DNA from: Hirudo medicinalis
Taxonomy: Eukaryota > Annelida > Clitellata > Hirudinida > Hirudinidae
Reading direction: 5' to 3'
DNA length: 64,000 nt
Assembly: GCA_011800805.1 (NCBI GenBank)
Contig: MPNW01000016.1
Coordinates: forward strand, 273,643 to 337,642
Shown here piece after piece: positions 35,473-49,090 of the stretch (position 1 is the stretch's first letter; each line of letters begins with the position of its first letter). The position numbers were made by a program, and so were the translations under genes. The notes beneath the pieces are model-generated. The model was not told the DNA's origin. It searched no databases and was given only the letters and a program-made list of their open reading frames with translations.

Positions 35473-37425
35473 ATGTCTCGAAAATTAATAAGGGAATGTT
35501 TGATTCGCATTAAACTTTTTCCAGTTATTGCTGTGCTTGCATTAATAGTTTGGTCCTACTATGCCTTCATATTCTGTTATTTTTTAGGTATTTAAACGCT
35601 TTTCCTAAAAGTCTACTATAAGATTGTTGGTGCTTGTCAGACTTCACAACAATGAATGTTATATATTTGGACATTTTTAACGTTGTCCGGCATTAAATCA
35701 AGATAATTTTTTTTGTAAACATTTAGGTGATTTTAAGGGCAGTTCTTACCAAGGCAAGTGGTTTTGGGTTTTGTTTGGATTGGGTTTTGTTTGTATTCGT
35801 GAAAATTAATGAGTTACCTCTGCAGTGTCACTCTTCTTGATTTATCATTCAACCTATGTGTTATTGTTTTGGTGCTTTATCAAAACAATGAATTCCCAAG
35901 TTTGTAGACCACCAAATCAAGTAACTTTACATTTACTTGATATAATTAATTAGTGATTTCAAACTAACAAATTTAAATGTCACATAGTTTTACCTAACAA
36001 TGGCTAGAGATCAGTTGATAAAGGAATGTTTATCTAAGGAAGATAAAAACCGAATTCTCACAAATTCTATATTAGGCCTTCCAGTTATGATGAGATGTTT
36101 TGATGGAGGTAAGAATGAGCATGGTTAATTTTATGTAAAACCTATTCAAATGTGATTTTATTTCAAAGCTATGGGGTGCAAGTTGGCTCAGATGGTTGTG
36201 TTCCTGCGAACGATGGTAAAAGCAAAGTGTCGTGTTCAGCTTGCACCACAAAGCGCCTATGATGGTGGCACTATACAAATGGTCTAAGCGCCCCCGATGC
36301 TTATGTTCATGACACTACATAAATTCATTTATTATTTTATTATTATATTATTCTCAGGTGCTCGATACTGTGGGAAATGTAGATGCTTGAAGCCTGATCG
36401 AGCCCATCATTGCTCTTTGTGCCAAACGTTGGTTATGGGTTGTTACTCATGCTCTCTATCTTAAACATGAATTAATAACTTCTAACTTAGGTTTGTTCTT
36501 CCAACAGATGTGTACTGAAGATGGACCACCATTGTCCATGGTGAGTGGTTTCTGCTTGATTTAAGGTATGCTTTAGTGCATTTTGAATTAACTATTCCTT
36601 TAAGGGTCAACAATTGCATTGGGTTTGCAAATTACAAATTTTTTGTCCTGTTTCTATTCTATGCCTTCAGTTACTGCATCTTTTTGTGCTTCATTCTGAC
36701 CCCTGATGTTAGAGAATTCATTGGAGTGAGTTGAGTTTGTTGTTCAGGTTTAATTACAAAATTAATTGCATTAAATTATTGATGCTGCATAGGCTCATTC
36801 AAATGATTACCACCATCCCTCCCCACCATCCAAACATGTGGTTGTCTTGTGGATTTGTAGCACTTTGTTCACTTTGGGTTTGGGCACACTTCTCCTACTT
36901 CACTTTTGTCTCCTCATCAGCAACCAGACGACAATAGGTAGTAGTAGCCATGATAGCATGTCTATGTTTTGATGGCAAGGACATGTAAGTTTATTTAAAT
37001 ATTATGTTAACTTATTTTAGAAATTTTCCAAACTCCGGTATTTGCCTGTGGCCCTCTAAAAAGAGTTTACAATCTTGGCCCCAGAACAAATTTTTTACAA
37101 GTCTTTGGACATGTAAAGAAATTATGGCTTCTTCCTATTTATACCAGGCATGATTTGTTTTCAAACAATGTCTAAGTCTTTGCATCTTACACTATAATGT
37201 CTTGCTACAATGTCTTAATGTTTTCCATTGTTTAACTGATTTATTTCTCATTATTTAATCTATTAATGTTTTAAATTGAATTAGTTTTACATCACATTCT
37301 TTATTAATCTCTAAAGCAATGGTGATGGAGTGAACTACCCCATTCGTGAAATGTACAAAAGCATGTTGGAAAGGTATTCGATGGCACTAAGGCAAGGATT
37401 TGCAGAAGAAGGGCTGAGTATTTAA
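35473..37425 (+). CDS. DHHC palmitoyltransferase, ZDHHC2/15-like
   Basis: Ten exons: 35473-35587, 35727-35792, 35826-35920, 35988-36108, 36358-36427, 36508-36540, 36605-36725, 36793-36937, 37021-37147, 37317-37425. They sum to 1002 nt, 333 residues, with all phases agreeing. It S-acylates cysteines of target proteins at Golgi/endosomal or plasma membrane. The cysteine-rich domain reads [20 protein letters not shown] then [18 protein letters not shown], with the DHHC active site and all zinc-ligand Cys/His. Four transmembrane helices are visible: exon 1 ([17 protein letters not shown]), exon 3 ([15 protein letters not shown]), exon 7 and exon 8. The SYYAF and [10 protein letters not shown] helix patterns and the PPNQ linker place it near ZDHHC2/15/20. 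The intron after 37147 has a GC donor. SINE copy 3 lies in the intron after 36108. Confidence 0.9.
36172..36345 (+). repeat. tRNA-derived SINE, copy 3
   Basis: Carries a textbook A-box-like TTGGCTCAGATGGTTG, GTGTCGTGTTCAG in place of the B box, then GGCACTATACAAATGG and ACACTACATAAATTC followed by (ATT)-rich tail. It lies in the intron before the DHHC exon at 36358. Confidence 0.8.
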
Positions 37426-40417
37426 CAATCTCGAAATGTTTCAGACTAGTTTGCATTTATACTTATTATTCAATAATGGCTCACTGATTTACATTTATTT
37501 TGTATTATCGAATATTTATTTGTTCTTTATTCAAAGTTAGATATGTTCTAAATTCATCTCTTTCCTTGGGAAATTGTTCGACGGGGATGTCATTAATCAG
37601 GAAGTTGCAAGGATGGAGTAAGGGGAGTTTTTGCATCTCCTGTCACCCTTTGCAACTGCGAGACCTGAGCTCCAAAACGTACCTGGCAACAAGGTTTCGG
37701 ACCTCCGCGATATTCGATAGAAATTTTAAGGAAGCGCATTTTTCAATCTTGAAAAGTTTCTTGAGCGCTCAACGCGCCCTCTAACAATATTCAGTTTGGG
37801 GGAACGTCACACATCTCGCGTCGGTGAAAGGGTTGCATGACGACACAATGTCATTCAAAAAACAAAAAAACCATCGATAATTTTCGTTGGCATTAAGGGC
37901 GAGGCAGGTCATGCGGAGCGCTTTTTTAAACAAGCGCCGAAGAGTTATTCGTTTCCTCTTTATTCTCAATTTCCTCCCGTTTTGTGTTTCGTCGTGGAGT
38001 CTCTGGGCTCTCTTTGTTTTGTTTTTGTTTTCCAAATGAAGTTCGATTAGGTTCCACTATTACTGTTAGCTTCTTTTTGCTTTATATGAAGTAGGTCTAA
38101 GCGCGAGATCCGTCTGCTTAGGAAGTAAATACGCTGCTTAAAACGCAGAAGCGGTCGCTGTCGTTTGACGTCGGAACAACTCAGAAGAAATGCTTTTTTG
38201 AATAAATAAGCCTCTGGCGAAGCCTGCCAACATCGGCTTCGAAGATTTGTAAGCCTTATTCGACCGCGAGTGTATTAAAAGAAAAAGCGAATTGGAAAAT
38301 TCTGTGGTTTAACGAGGAGCATTCGCTATTCGTTATTGAGGTGGTTTGGGGATTTAAACTGAAAGATCTTAGTTTTATTTATAATGTTGCTTTTATTTAG
38401 TTCTTCAGTGAAATTAATAAAATTTAAAATGGTCAATTAAATTGAACTTATATTATTATTATTGCTGTTGTTGTTATTATTATTATTTACACGTCGCCGT
38501 ACAGAATGTTTAGCATGCCCATGTTTTGGTTTTAAGCAGAAATTAATTTAAAGATGAGAGAAATCATATGGATATTATGAACTAGAATTCTAATGATTGT
38601 AAACTTTTAAACTGACAAATTACTTTATCTAATGAAATACAATATTTTAGTTTGCTGATAAATAAGGTATCTAATATTGTTTTTAAATTTTAATTTATTC
38701 GTAGGACTCATTTTAGAACGGATATTTTAGATTTTCTTGCTCACTTTACCATTTCAGTCATCAAACTGCTAAAATAGCCTCAACAATAATTTATCGGAAT
38801 TTGACTTTATAACAGTTTGGCTGAATTCTAACTCTTCATTATTTCTATGAACGTGACTTCGGTGACGGGATCAACGTGTTGACAACGAAAACACGCCTTA
38901 CGACCTTGTTCAGGAAACGTTGAAGCATCGTGAAGTGTTATTTAATAGAGAATTTAGCCACTAAAATAGTGCGAATCGGATGAAACTTTCTGCTCGAGGA
39001 TGGTCATGCTAGAGGAAAGTGAGTTTTGATTCGTGGTAGTTGTTTGAGCTACACTCGCAAACAATAGAAACGTCGTTTCACGTACACTAAAACTGTAGAA
39101 ATGATACATAAATAATTGCACGACAACGGTAAACCTACGAGGACGTGGATAGCAATGTCTTCTGAATCCTAAAATCTTGAAGTTACAACGAGTTAAGTTA
39201 CATTAAACAGCTTTTGCAGAATGTATTGCGAACTCTAACATTGTAGCACCTATGCTATGACATACTGTTACTGAGATGTCATTTCACACTAGTCTTAATT
39301 TATCGCATCTCGAAGTTCATAAGATTGCGCCATTCTTTCATCCAATGATAGGACAAGTTGTTTTGCGGAATACTGTCTTTAAGCGGTCGAGAAATGAAAA
39401 CTTGTACAAAGGTCCTTCGAAATCGTCTCGCTTGCAGTTGATGGAGTCGGTAACAGAAAAGAAACGCGCGAGAGAACTCTTAAACTAAGAAAATAGCGGA
39501 AAATAGAATGAACACCGAACGTTAAAAAGTAGTGAACTTTGTAAAGACTTCTTTGGGACGAGGTCGGTTTGACTGTTGTCTTGAGGCTTTGAATCTCGGC
39601 CTTTAGTGCATTTATCTGTCAAAATAATCATCGCTTTGAGCTTCATTAGAATTCCAAGAGATTTATTTCCTTAAGCGTCTAAAATTTCGACGTGTACCAT
39701 ACAAGTGAGAAAACTCGTAAGACCCAGACTCGCAATCAACAAGAGCTTATGGAGGCAAATGAAATATACGGGATGGTCCTTCAACAATGTCCTTCAGATG
39801 AGGAAGCAATCGATCGATGTGACAACAGAAATCGATATTCGCCAGACATCCTAGAACCACTTGAGTCACTCTCAAAGGATTCCTTCAACTGTCAGGGTTG
39901 AGATCCACATTTCATCTAACGCCTCGACCACAGAAAAATTTCGTCAGCTTTTAATGGTAATTACATCCGCCTGTGCCATTATAATTCAATCGTTCACCTC
40001 CCACCTGAAATCAACAATTAAAGTCGCCTTTTATGACGTCCATCGCTGGAATTACTCCTATAATCTCTTTCCTCTCTTTGTTTGCTTAGCCGTCTGACGT
40101 TTGGAATGATGGAAGAGAGAAAAGGAGAGAACCAAAATTAGCCATCGTTGTTTGCCGTCGGAGTCGTTTGTTTATTTTGGCACCAATCGATTTTGTTGTA
40201 GCACGAAAAATAAGCAGACTTTGATACTTTGTCGTGCATCATGCTTCCAGAATATTTCAGGAAAGCCTTTTAAGCAAAATAAGCAAAAATCGATTGCTTC
40301 TGCAAATAATTAGCAGGAAAACGTGCACTATCTCTGGATTGGAAGTAATATTTACGACGTTTAAGTTTATACACTTAAATAAGGAAAGTTATTTTACCAA
40401 CTAGTGGGCTAGCCATT
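37426..40417. other. Spacer between ZDHHC and protocadherin
   Basis: About 3 kb between two convergent genes with no supported exon. It holds both 3' UTRs and a TTA/TTG microsatellite at about 38452-38490. Confidence 0.4.
40171..40176 (-). terminator. Poly(A) signal of protocadherin
   Basis: TTTATT on the plus strand reads AATAAA on the minus strand, about 240 nt past the protocadherin stop at 40418. Assignment by position only. Confidence 0.4.
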
Positions 40418-43400
40418 TTATTTGGCCTGGGTAGTTCGTAAGAAGCTCTCGATGCGAGCGTTTTTGACGTGATCGTCCTCTTCGCTGGGTCCTCTTCCGC
40501 TGTCTGTCCATGTGGAACCTGAGCAGACGCTCTCGAGATCTTGCTCCCTGTTGTGGTGGCCAACCCGTGCCACCGGTTGCAACTGAAAGGGATGGAAAGT
40601 AGTGGGTGAGTTAATGAAACCTAAGCCAAACATTTGTCGGCAGAAAAGCCGCCGAATTGTAAAGAGAATCGTGTTTATACAAACATTTCGAAAATGTGAT
40701 CAATTACGAAGATACAGAATACTCGACACCTATGCTTCAAATGCTCGCTACAAAATTAGCCGAAATAGAGTTTTTAAGACGTGTTTGTTCATGCTGGGTT
40801 GCATGTCGTGCTGAGAATTCAGAAGTCGAATCAAGCTTTAATGCTGCCATCTTAATAAGGCCCAATTTCTTTAAGAAAAAATTGACAGCTCCTCTAAAAA
40901 TTAGTTGGAAAACTTGGCTTCCTCGATTTTTATCAACCTGTTCGAAAATGTTTGCAAGGTGTTGAGCCTAGTGGCGCTTAATTGAAGTGGCGAGAGGACT
41001 GCAAGCAATTAGCTGCTGAACTTACAGGAATGGATTCTGGCGAATAAAGAGATCTTTTGTTTCTCATCATGAATGGTGGAGCCTGCTGATGAGGTGGATT
41101 AGGATAGTGACACTGTTGATTCGGAGGTGAGTGACAAGTAACGTGTGAATTGCAGAAGTTGCAGTAATGGTGACGGTGGTAATAAGACGGCGAACCCCCG
41201 AATCCTCTACACGTGGCCGAACTGCACCTACCAGCGTGGGGATCTCCTGCTCCCGGCATGTTGCTCTGAAAATTCATCGAGAGTGTAAGGGATTGGAAGA
41301 CCTCTAATTGCCACACGAAAATTATCTACGCGGTGGCAGTTAGCATCAATTATTACATTTTGAAAATACAAACTAACGGGGGTGATCCTAATGTTTTGAG
41401 CGGGATCCCAGCTATTTGTCATGATCATTGTACCGGGGTCGTGCAGTCTGCACATCTCTAAATCCTCGTCCTCTTCCTCTCTAGAGCCGCCAACATTGAC
41501 GCTGGGACCTCTGCAGTTGCATCCGCCGGCCTCCGACTTGGATGACGTGGTATCCACAGTCACCGAGCTGCTCCCCAACTTTCTGCAGTCAACGGTCGAA
41601 CTACTGGCCTCGTTGCTTTGAGTGCAGCCAGATCGACAATGTCTTGTCTGATTGCTCTCAGTCTCGTACGCATCGAGAACTTTGGTCACCATGTATTTAC
41701 CCCTTTCGTTTCGACGCCTCCTCTGCCTTCTGCTGACGCGGACGGCGATGACAGCAATGCAAATGACCAGGAGAAGAACTGTTCCGACGGATGCTGCAAG
41801 GATGATTAGATTCTTGTCGGAGATTTTATTGGTAAGCGCCTGAGTCGAATCTTCTTTTCCGAGGGAAGAATTGATGAAAATGTTCAGGTCTGCTACGGAC
41901 ATCAAAGGAGGATTTCCAAGGTCTGACACGCTGATCACAAGTCTGTGCAGCCTATCCTGGGCTCCTGATTCCTTTAATGACTTTGCGACAGTTATTACTC
42001 CGGTCGTGGGATCTATGGCAAAGGAATTGTCCACGTTGCCATTCGATATTGAAAAGATCAGTTCTGCGTTCGGACCGACGTCTGCATCTGTTGCAACCAG
42101 GCGAGTCACCAAGGTACCAGGGTTGGAGTTGGTCGCTATTTGAATGACGTTTCCCGAATCCGTGTTTGGAAAAATGAATGAGGGTGCATTATCATTGACG
42201 TCGTCGACGTAAACCGTCACATTTATTCTCGATTCGACGACCGGCACACCCGGATTCGAAGCCACAACTTGAAACTTGTAGAGGGGCTGCTCTTCTCTGT
42301 CCAGACGTTTGAGATTTCTTATTTCTCCGCTCTCCTCGTTAATCTGGAAGGCGTCATCTGCAGAGACGATCCTGTAGCGTATTTTATTGAATTCGGAGCT
42401 GGCGTCCGAATCCGCTGCCTTCACGGAGCCTACCAACGAATCGATCGGATTGTTCTCAGGAACGCTCAGGTAATATGACGGCTTTTCAAACTTGGGCTCC
42501 TCGTCATTAAAATCCAGGATATGAAGAATCAGAGTGGCTGTGGCAGACAACGGGGGTGATCCTCTGTCGGTAACATTTACGAGGAATTTATATTCGGTCT
42601 CTTTTTCGTAATCGAAGATCATGTTGCTCGTTATTTTTCCGAGGATTGGATCGACGTTGAGAACGGTTTGATGGGCTGGCGAGAGAGCGTGCAATGAGTA
42701 CTGAAGTACTGCATTGCGTCCTGAATCGGCATCGGTGGCGTTGATCTTAGTGATGAGCAGGTTGGGCGAATTGTTTTCGTAGATTGAAATGTTGTAGTTG
42801 CTGTTGGGACTGAGGACGGGTGGGTTGTCATTGACGTCTGTGATGTCGACTTCGATCTCTTTGTAGTTGGTCAGCGGAGGACTTCCGTGATCCTGACAAG
42901 TTATCAGGATTTGATGGGAAGCGCTTTCCTCTCGATCGAAACTCACTCCGGTGCTGATCATGTAGTCGGAATCAGAGTCGTAGATTTTCTCGAACTTGAA
43001 CAAAGCTGCGTTGTCTATGGAGCAGGAGACCTTCTTGTTCTCACCGCTGTCCTTGTCGTGTACAAGGACGTGAGCGACGTTGACACCAGGCGGAAGATTT
43101 TCTTGTACAGTGGCAGCCGATTCAGAAATGAAGGCGCTGATTTCTGGGTAGTTGTCGTTGACGTCTGTCAAGTTCACGATGACTTTAGTGAACTCTGGAA
43201 GAGAACCGAGGCCTGCGTCGCTGGCTTGAACCGTCAGGGCATAGGTTTGAGTTTGTTCGAAATCTAGACGATCTTTCGTGAATATCTCACCAGTATTTGA
43301 ATTTATTCCAAATATGTGACCGTATGATTTCTCGTCGTAATCAGAAAAACTGTACCTAACGAGGCCATTGATGCCCGAATCTGGATCAGTTGCTCTGACA

Positions 43401-44197
43401 GTCAGAAGCGTGGTCGACGGTGAAGTGTCTTCGGGAATTTGAACAAAATACGAGGACTTCTCAAAGTGAGGGCTGTTATCGTTGGCGTCTAAAACACTGA
43501 TCGTCACCACGAGTGAGCCTGAAAGTTGTGGTTCTCCTCCATCCACTGCAACCACGTGTAGGGTGTGAACTTCTTGTTGCTCCCGATCCAACCTGCCATT
43601 GAGTTTGATTCTCACCTCTTTTTTGTTGCTCCCTTGATCGTTCTCCACCAACTGGAATAATTCAGAGCCGCTGAGTCGGTAGTTTTGGATTCCGTTTTGG
43701 CCGATATCCAAATCTTCTGCAGCGGGAATTAAGTAAGTCGTGCCATTGGAAGCAGTTTCGGGGATGTTAAAATGGAAATTGTCTTTCGGAAAAGCAGGGG
43801 CATGATCGTTAATGTCAAGGATTTGAACTATGACTCTAACGTGGGACTGATGACCTGGTTTTATGACAACCTCGAATGACTGCTCGCAGGGGTCCGTGGT
43901 ATCCGGGCACAACGTCTCCCTGTCGAGCACGTGGTTGGTGTGGATTGTCCCGTCCCTTTCTCCAATTGTGAAATGCTTGTGGGCATTTTTCAAGTGGAAA
44001 CGAAGTTTATGTTCGTCAGACGACCACACGGATGAGGCGTTTATGTCTCTTCTCACGTCCCCGACTGGAGTTGAAATTGGCAATTCTTCTGATATGGAAT
44101 AGTTTAGCAACCTCGGATAGTTTGAAGCATTCGAGATTGGCAGGAGACATAAAACTATGCTTGAAAGAGAAAACAGGAGGCGAGGAATCTTGTTCAT
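40418..44197 (-). CDS. Delta-type protocadherin, seven cadherin repeats
   Basis: Three exons on the minus strand: 44197-41378, 41265-41026, 40582-40418, summing to 3225 nt, 1074 residues. It is a homophilic calcium-dependent adhesion receptor. A signal peptide (residues 1-24, hydrophobic LLFSLSSIVLCLLP) precedes seven extracellular cadherin repeats, each closing with DxNDN-like linkers (DINDHAP, DANDNSP, DVNDNYP, DVNDNPP, DFNDEEP, DVNDNAP). One helix at about 796-821 is followed by a basic stop-transfer RRQRRRR. All repeats, the membrane helix and half the tail are in one exon, as in vertebrate protocadherins. The tail holds NSWDPAQNIRITP at the exon 1 end and the final exon has SVCSGSTWTDSGRGPSEEDD, close to the conserved tail motifs of delta protocadherins (PCDH1/7/9/11). 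Without splicing, exon 1 would read on into a short different end. Confidence 0.9.
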
Positions 44198-44513
44198 GTT
44201 GGCGTCATTTCGGAGATTGAACGTCCGTTTATCTCATGGAAGAATTCCCTGAAATTCGACTTTGGCTTCATCTCTTTGCATCTTGGTAAAATCCTAGAAT
44301 GATTAATTTTAGGCTCACAAGCTCGGTTAAAGAAAAATAAAGGGGAGTTTAAGATATTATTATGATTGGAGTTTTATTTATTTTTGTTTTTGCTGATGTT
44401 ACAACTCTGCTTGGTAATTGCATCCAGAATCGATCAGGTCAATGTTTCGTTTGCGTGCTACGAAATGTGTCAAACGAAAGAGCACCGGTTCAACCCTCAG
44501 CTTGTCCCGGGTC

Positions 44514-44547
44514 TATAAAAGTACTCGATGAACTCGATTCTTCAGAC
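44514..44547 (+). promoter_or_regulatory. Candidate TATA-Inr core promoter, plus strand
   Basis: TATAAAAG at 44514-44521 is followed by TTCAGACGG, an initiator-like TCA at 44542-44544, giving about 30 bp from TATA to the putative start. It points away from the protocadherin gene, so it would serve an unrecognised plus-strand transcript. Weak: no coding frame follows. Confidence 0.3.
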
Positions 44548-47500
44548 GGAGAGGACAGTCGTATTTGACTGCATCAACTTGGAGCGACTCACTCAGGATC
44601 CCGGGATTGTATCCGTGAGATAGAAAGTTTCCAATGTTTGAGCAGCAACTCGCGATAAGCTCTTTAGTGTCGTGTTGCTGAAAACTCCGCAAACAGCGAA
44701 TGTTTCGCTTCTTTTATTTCACAGACGAAGTCCCAAGAACAATTTCAACGTGGATGATAATTATTTACATTCATCGTTCGTTCGTTCATCGCATCAATCG
44801 AACGCCTATGAGACAATTTTCACAGCAGGCAAATAAGCAATGATGCTCGCTCGAATGGGGAGAGTTTGCAAAGCAACTTGGAGTGCGCGTATCTGCACGT
44901 GATGGTCTAACATCAGAGAACAGATGTTCGTATGAGCAGTTTATTCTTCACAACGGCTTAAGAAAACCTCCCATTTAGAGGACACATTGGAAGAAAACCG
45001 ATGGAGGTCACTCCACGTGAACACGCCATACGAACCAGGAAAAACTTTTGATTCATCAGCCTGGCACCCTGCTCCTCAGTCATAAATTATCGAGTGTCAA
45101 TTAACGCCGCCAGTACTTCCTCGTCAAGCGAATTGTTGCTTGATGAATGGAGACAAAAATGACAAGTCCCCTATGAATCATTACTCTTGAAAATAAAAGA
45201 TGACTCAGTGGAATGTAGGTCGAGTTTCAGCGCCAAATAATTCCACTCCATCCATTTCATCACATCTCAATTCTGCTTTCAGTTCGTGCCTTGTTTATGG
45301 CGCCAGAGTGGATTTGTACGAAGACTTTTGCTAAGAAAGACGGACTCGAGAAACTGGTGTTGTTTGCGGTAATTTTACAAACGTCGCGAGCAGCCTCAAT
45401 CTTAAATCTTAATTTTGGAAGCCATCTTAGTAAATATTTTATTTTGATCAGAAACAAAAAGAACGGACCATTTAACTTCCAACAAGCAATCCATTATTCA
45501 GCAGACGCTGCCGAGAGACAGTCCGACAGTCGAAAGCTTCGTTTAATTAAAAAGCAATCGGGTGGTTGAACTTATGACGAATTTATGTTGCCGGTAAGTG
45601 TTGTTCTAAATTGTACCGATGACCACTTCAAAGAAAGACAGACTGCGCCAAAAGATGTTCGGAATGAAGGCAGAATGAAGAAAAGCCAGCTATAGATATA
45701 AATACAAAACAAGAAGAGAGATAGACTGAGTACCTATTCGAACCTGCAAGAGGCTGCAAAAGTCGGTTAAGGAAATAAACAACATCGACCTCCAAAAGTG
45801 GGTTTTACATGGGAACGTATCGATCGCTGGCTATCTAATAAGATCCTCGAAGCAGCCGTCAATTAAGCAATTTCATCGGTCATCTCTGAAAATGTCCGTG
45901 GAATGAAAGAAATACTTATGCTTCCATCTCAGCGTTTCGTACATTTTCGAGCGGCACTCGAATCGGCCCTCACATGCGCTATTTACAGACACCTTATTGC
46001 ATTCTGTGGTCTCATTACAATTTGATATATCGCCCGGCTGGATTAATTTTGCCGGAAAATTTTTTAGTCCCCCAACAATAACAGCTCAAACGAGGCTCCA
46101 TATTTCCAGCGAAAGCAAGTAATAAGCGAAAATCACCCCGCAGGAAAGGAGCGACTAATCATCCTTCAAACGTTCGTGAAGGGATATCCATTATGAAGAG
46201 GACTTAAATTTATTTCAGTTCAATGGCTGCAGTAAGCGATGCAAAATGACTTGTGCGACACGAAAGAGTGAGAAATATTGTGCCCTTTTTCTCTTCTCTT
46301 TGACAAAACGTCGACAGGTGGCTTGGAGGAGTAGGAAATGTGAGTCATAAACATGGAGATGTTCGGTCGCAGATAGGAGTGTTAAAAACAAAGTCAGAAA
46401 TTCTTGCCAGCCATTGATGGAAACTTGTGGATTACCTGGAAATGCGAAAACCACCGAAGAATGACGCTTTAACAAATGGGAAGGGAATGCATGGTCTCTG
46501 CTAAAGAAATTTTAAGTGGAGGAAGCTTCCATGCCAATAGAATGTGAGAATTTCTCTTAATTTCACGTCGAACCAAAAGTTCGCAGCACATCCGAAGTCA
46601 TTTAGAAATTCTTAGAGGGGAGAGATTCGAAGAGATGTCATTTGTTGATTTGACGATAAGAATCTCGAGTTGGTTTGAGGAAAGTGTTCAAAGAAAATAA
46701 AATTAAAATGTATGCTCAAGGAAATTCTCAAAAAAACTCTTTAAAGAGAACGCGATTAAGTCTTTCTAGTCATCGTTTGTGCCTCCAAGTACGGAACCTC
46801 ATCAACTCGAGATTGCACACCTGCTGTCGAAACACCTCGGCATTTTAGGGGGTGGGGGAGGTCAGCCATTAAGAGCAGGTCATCGAGAACCAACGACTCA
46901 TTGACATAAAGAGGTCGAACAATAATCAGAATTTTAAATTGGCCGACTCCTCTCGAAAATTGTGCCGGTTCAGAGAGTGTGACATTTAATGGCGAAGAGA
47001 GGAAAGAAAGGAAAAAGAGGGCAGAATTATGGAAAGGTTGTCATGGAAACGAGGAGGAGGGAACATCGTCCGGTCGACAGCAGCTGAAAGACAACAAAGG
47101 TCGACATGAAAGGAAGGTCCAGCTGCGTGGATGACTCACTTGGATGGAATAACCTCTCCATCCTTTGAGACCGCCACGCAAACTCCGTCTACCGCCGTCG
47201 TGTCTACAACTCATCCGAGGTCGGAAGTGTTTTTTTTCCGGATTGCTTCCAGTTTGGCAGCAGTCTCTTCCTCGAAGAGATGACACGACAAGTTACGATG
47301 ACATCGGAATTCTTTGGATTTAAAGCTGCGAAAGAAGGAGATACACCGAAAATCTTACGCTTGGATTGTTTCCGAGCTGCGTGAGAGCGAGTCAGAAATA
47401 AGCGGAGATAATGAAAGATTCCATCGAATCCCACAAGGCAAACATTTCCAAGTCAGGGTTGAACTCAACGCAAGATGAGAGCGTTTGTTTAGAGTTTGTT

Positions 47501-47697
47501 GCGCATAGTTGGCGTAGTTTCTCTCATTCTTTTTACTCGTGGACTACCTTCCAGTCACGTGACTGAAACGGTACGACTAATGGCTTCTCGTGCGATCCAT
47601 CACGCGAAAGTTTGGTCAGTTGATGTTCTTCAGGTGGTTCTGAGTCATCTGTTTACAAAAACACTCCTCTCGCTCGACACTTCAGCAGTAACAACAA

Positions 47698-47960
47698 TAT
47701 GCGTCGTCATCATCATCATCATCATCTTCATCTTCATAGTCATCATCGTCAGGAAAAGGCGATCGAATCGATAGTTCGATTTTTTTCAACCGTCACTCAT
47801 TCATCTGATAATCTCCTGCGACTAACCAACTACTGGAACGTGCCTGAGAGCTTCGTTGTACTTCTGCTTGTAGTTTCGGTGATGCTGGTGATGATGCTGA
47901 TAGTGATGTTGATGATGATGCTGATGGTGATGCTGATGATGACGGTGATGATGGTGACAA
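47698..47960. repeat. Compound CAT/GAT microsatellite
   Basis: Two blocks: a CAT/CTT run at 47702-47750 and a GATG(C/T)TGAT-type run at 47876-47960. ORFs over it (His-rich, Met/Val-rich) are products of the repeat. Confidence 0.8.
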
Positions 47961-49011
47961 ACACCGTGTTGGTGAACTGCTGATGTTACTGTTACCAAAC
48001 AATCATCATAAATGGCGCTTAAATAGCATCATGGCAGATGTTATTTTACGATCCGGTGCGGTCATTCTTATCCGTTCTTCTCCTATTTCATTGAAATCGA
48101 AAACTCATGGAAATTTCCAGGAGTGGAATAAATAAATGAACTGGCACCTAATCGAATCCACTTTTATTTATAAACAATCCACGGGAGAATTATTTGATTA
48201 GCTGCTCAACTTTACCTGTCTGACTGATGTCATCCATTAATCGCATGGACGTCTCACGTTGATATCCAGCCGTGCAGGAATTCAAACAAATGGTCGACGG
48301 TTTGAATTCGGTATTCTGACATTTTAAAATTATTAGCATAACGTAAACAATAATACATTTTTTATGAATGTTGTTGTGTTACGTGATGTTATCATCGTTT
48401 TGTGGCAGGTAAAGTTGTTTCAAGAGTCTCCGAAGCTAACGAAACATTAAACAATTTTATTTGCGTTTCATTGAGGTTCTTAATGAGACTGCTCAGTAAT
48501 TCGTGAGCAGCAATCAGCTCATGTAACACGCCAACTTTACTAGAGGCAAGCTATTAAAAGGTAGCAAGAAGTGCCAGAGAAAAAGACAGAAAAATAGAGA
48601 AAGAGATAACGAGAGATGGATGAGATAAAGCCCATCCTTGGGTCTGAAGCAGCTCAAACGTGCTGTGCGAATTTTCTGATTCATAAAATCATTCACTCAG
48701 TCACTTACTACTACTACTAACTATCGGTTGTAAAATGCTGGAAATATTTTCTCGAGCGACGGTTCAAAACAAAGGAATTGAATTGATCGAAATGAATAGA
48801 AACTGCTCACCTCTCGCAGTTTGCTGTTGCTTATGAAGACAGAAACGTGATCCCAACTCGACGAGAAATAAAACAATCTTTTAATCCAAGGTAGATTCAA
48901 TGAGAAAATAGAAAATATTCGATGTTTTTGTAGAGAGTAGAAGAAAACTCAAAGCTCTCGCAAATCGCATCGACATACTGCTTAGAACAGTTGATTGCCA
49001 TAAAGTAGGCG

Positions 49012-49090
49012 GCTCTGTACATCCAATATATATCTCTACCGCTCTGTACATTCAATATATGTCTCTACCGTTACGTACATCCAACTCTAC
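49012..49090. repeat. 29-bp tandem repeat, about 2.7 copies
   Basis: Units at 49012-49040, 49041-49069 and partial 49070-49090, each of the form GCTCTGTACATYCAATATAT plus RTCTCTACC. A minisatellite without evident function. Confidence 0.85.

Noticed and set aside
41421..44220. Many plus-strand ORFs of 60 to 126 codons
   Set aside because: Shadows of the protocadherin exon on the opposite strand.
47699..48002. Three overlapping ORFs of 69 to 94 codons on both strands
   Set aside because: Produced by CAT/GAT repeats; open on both strands for compositional reasons.
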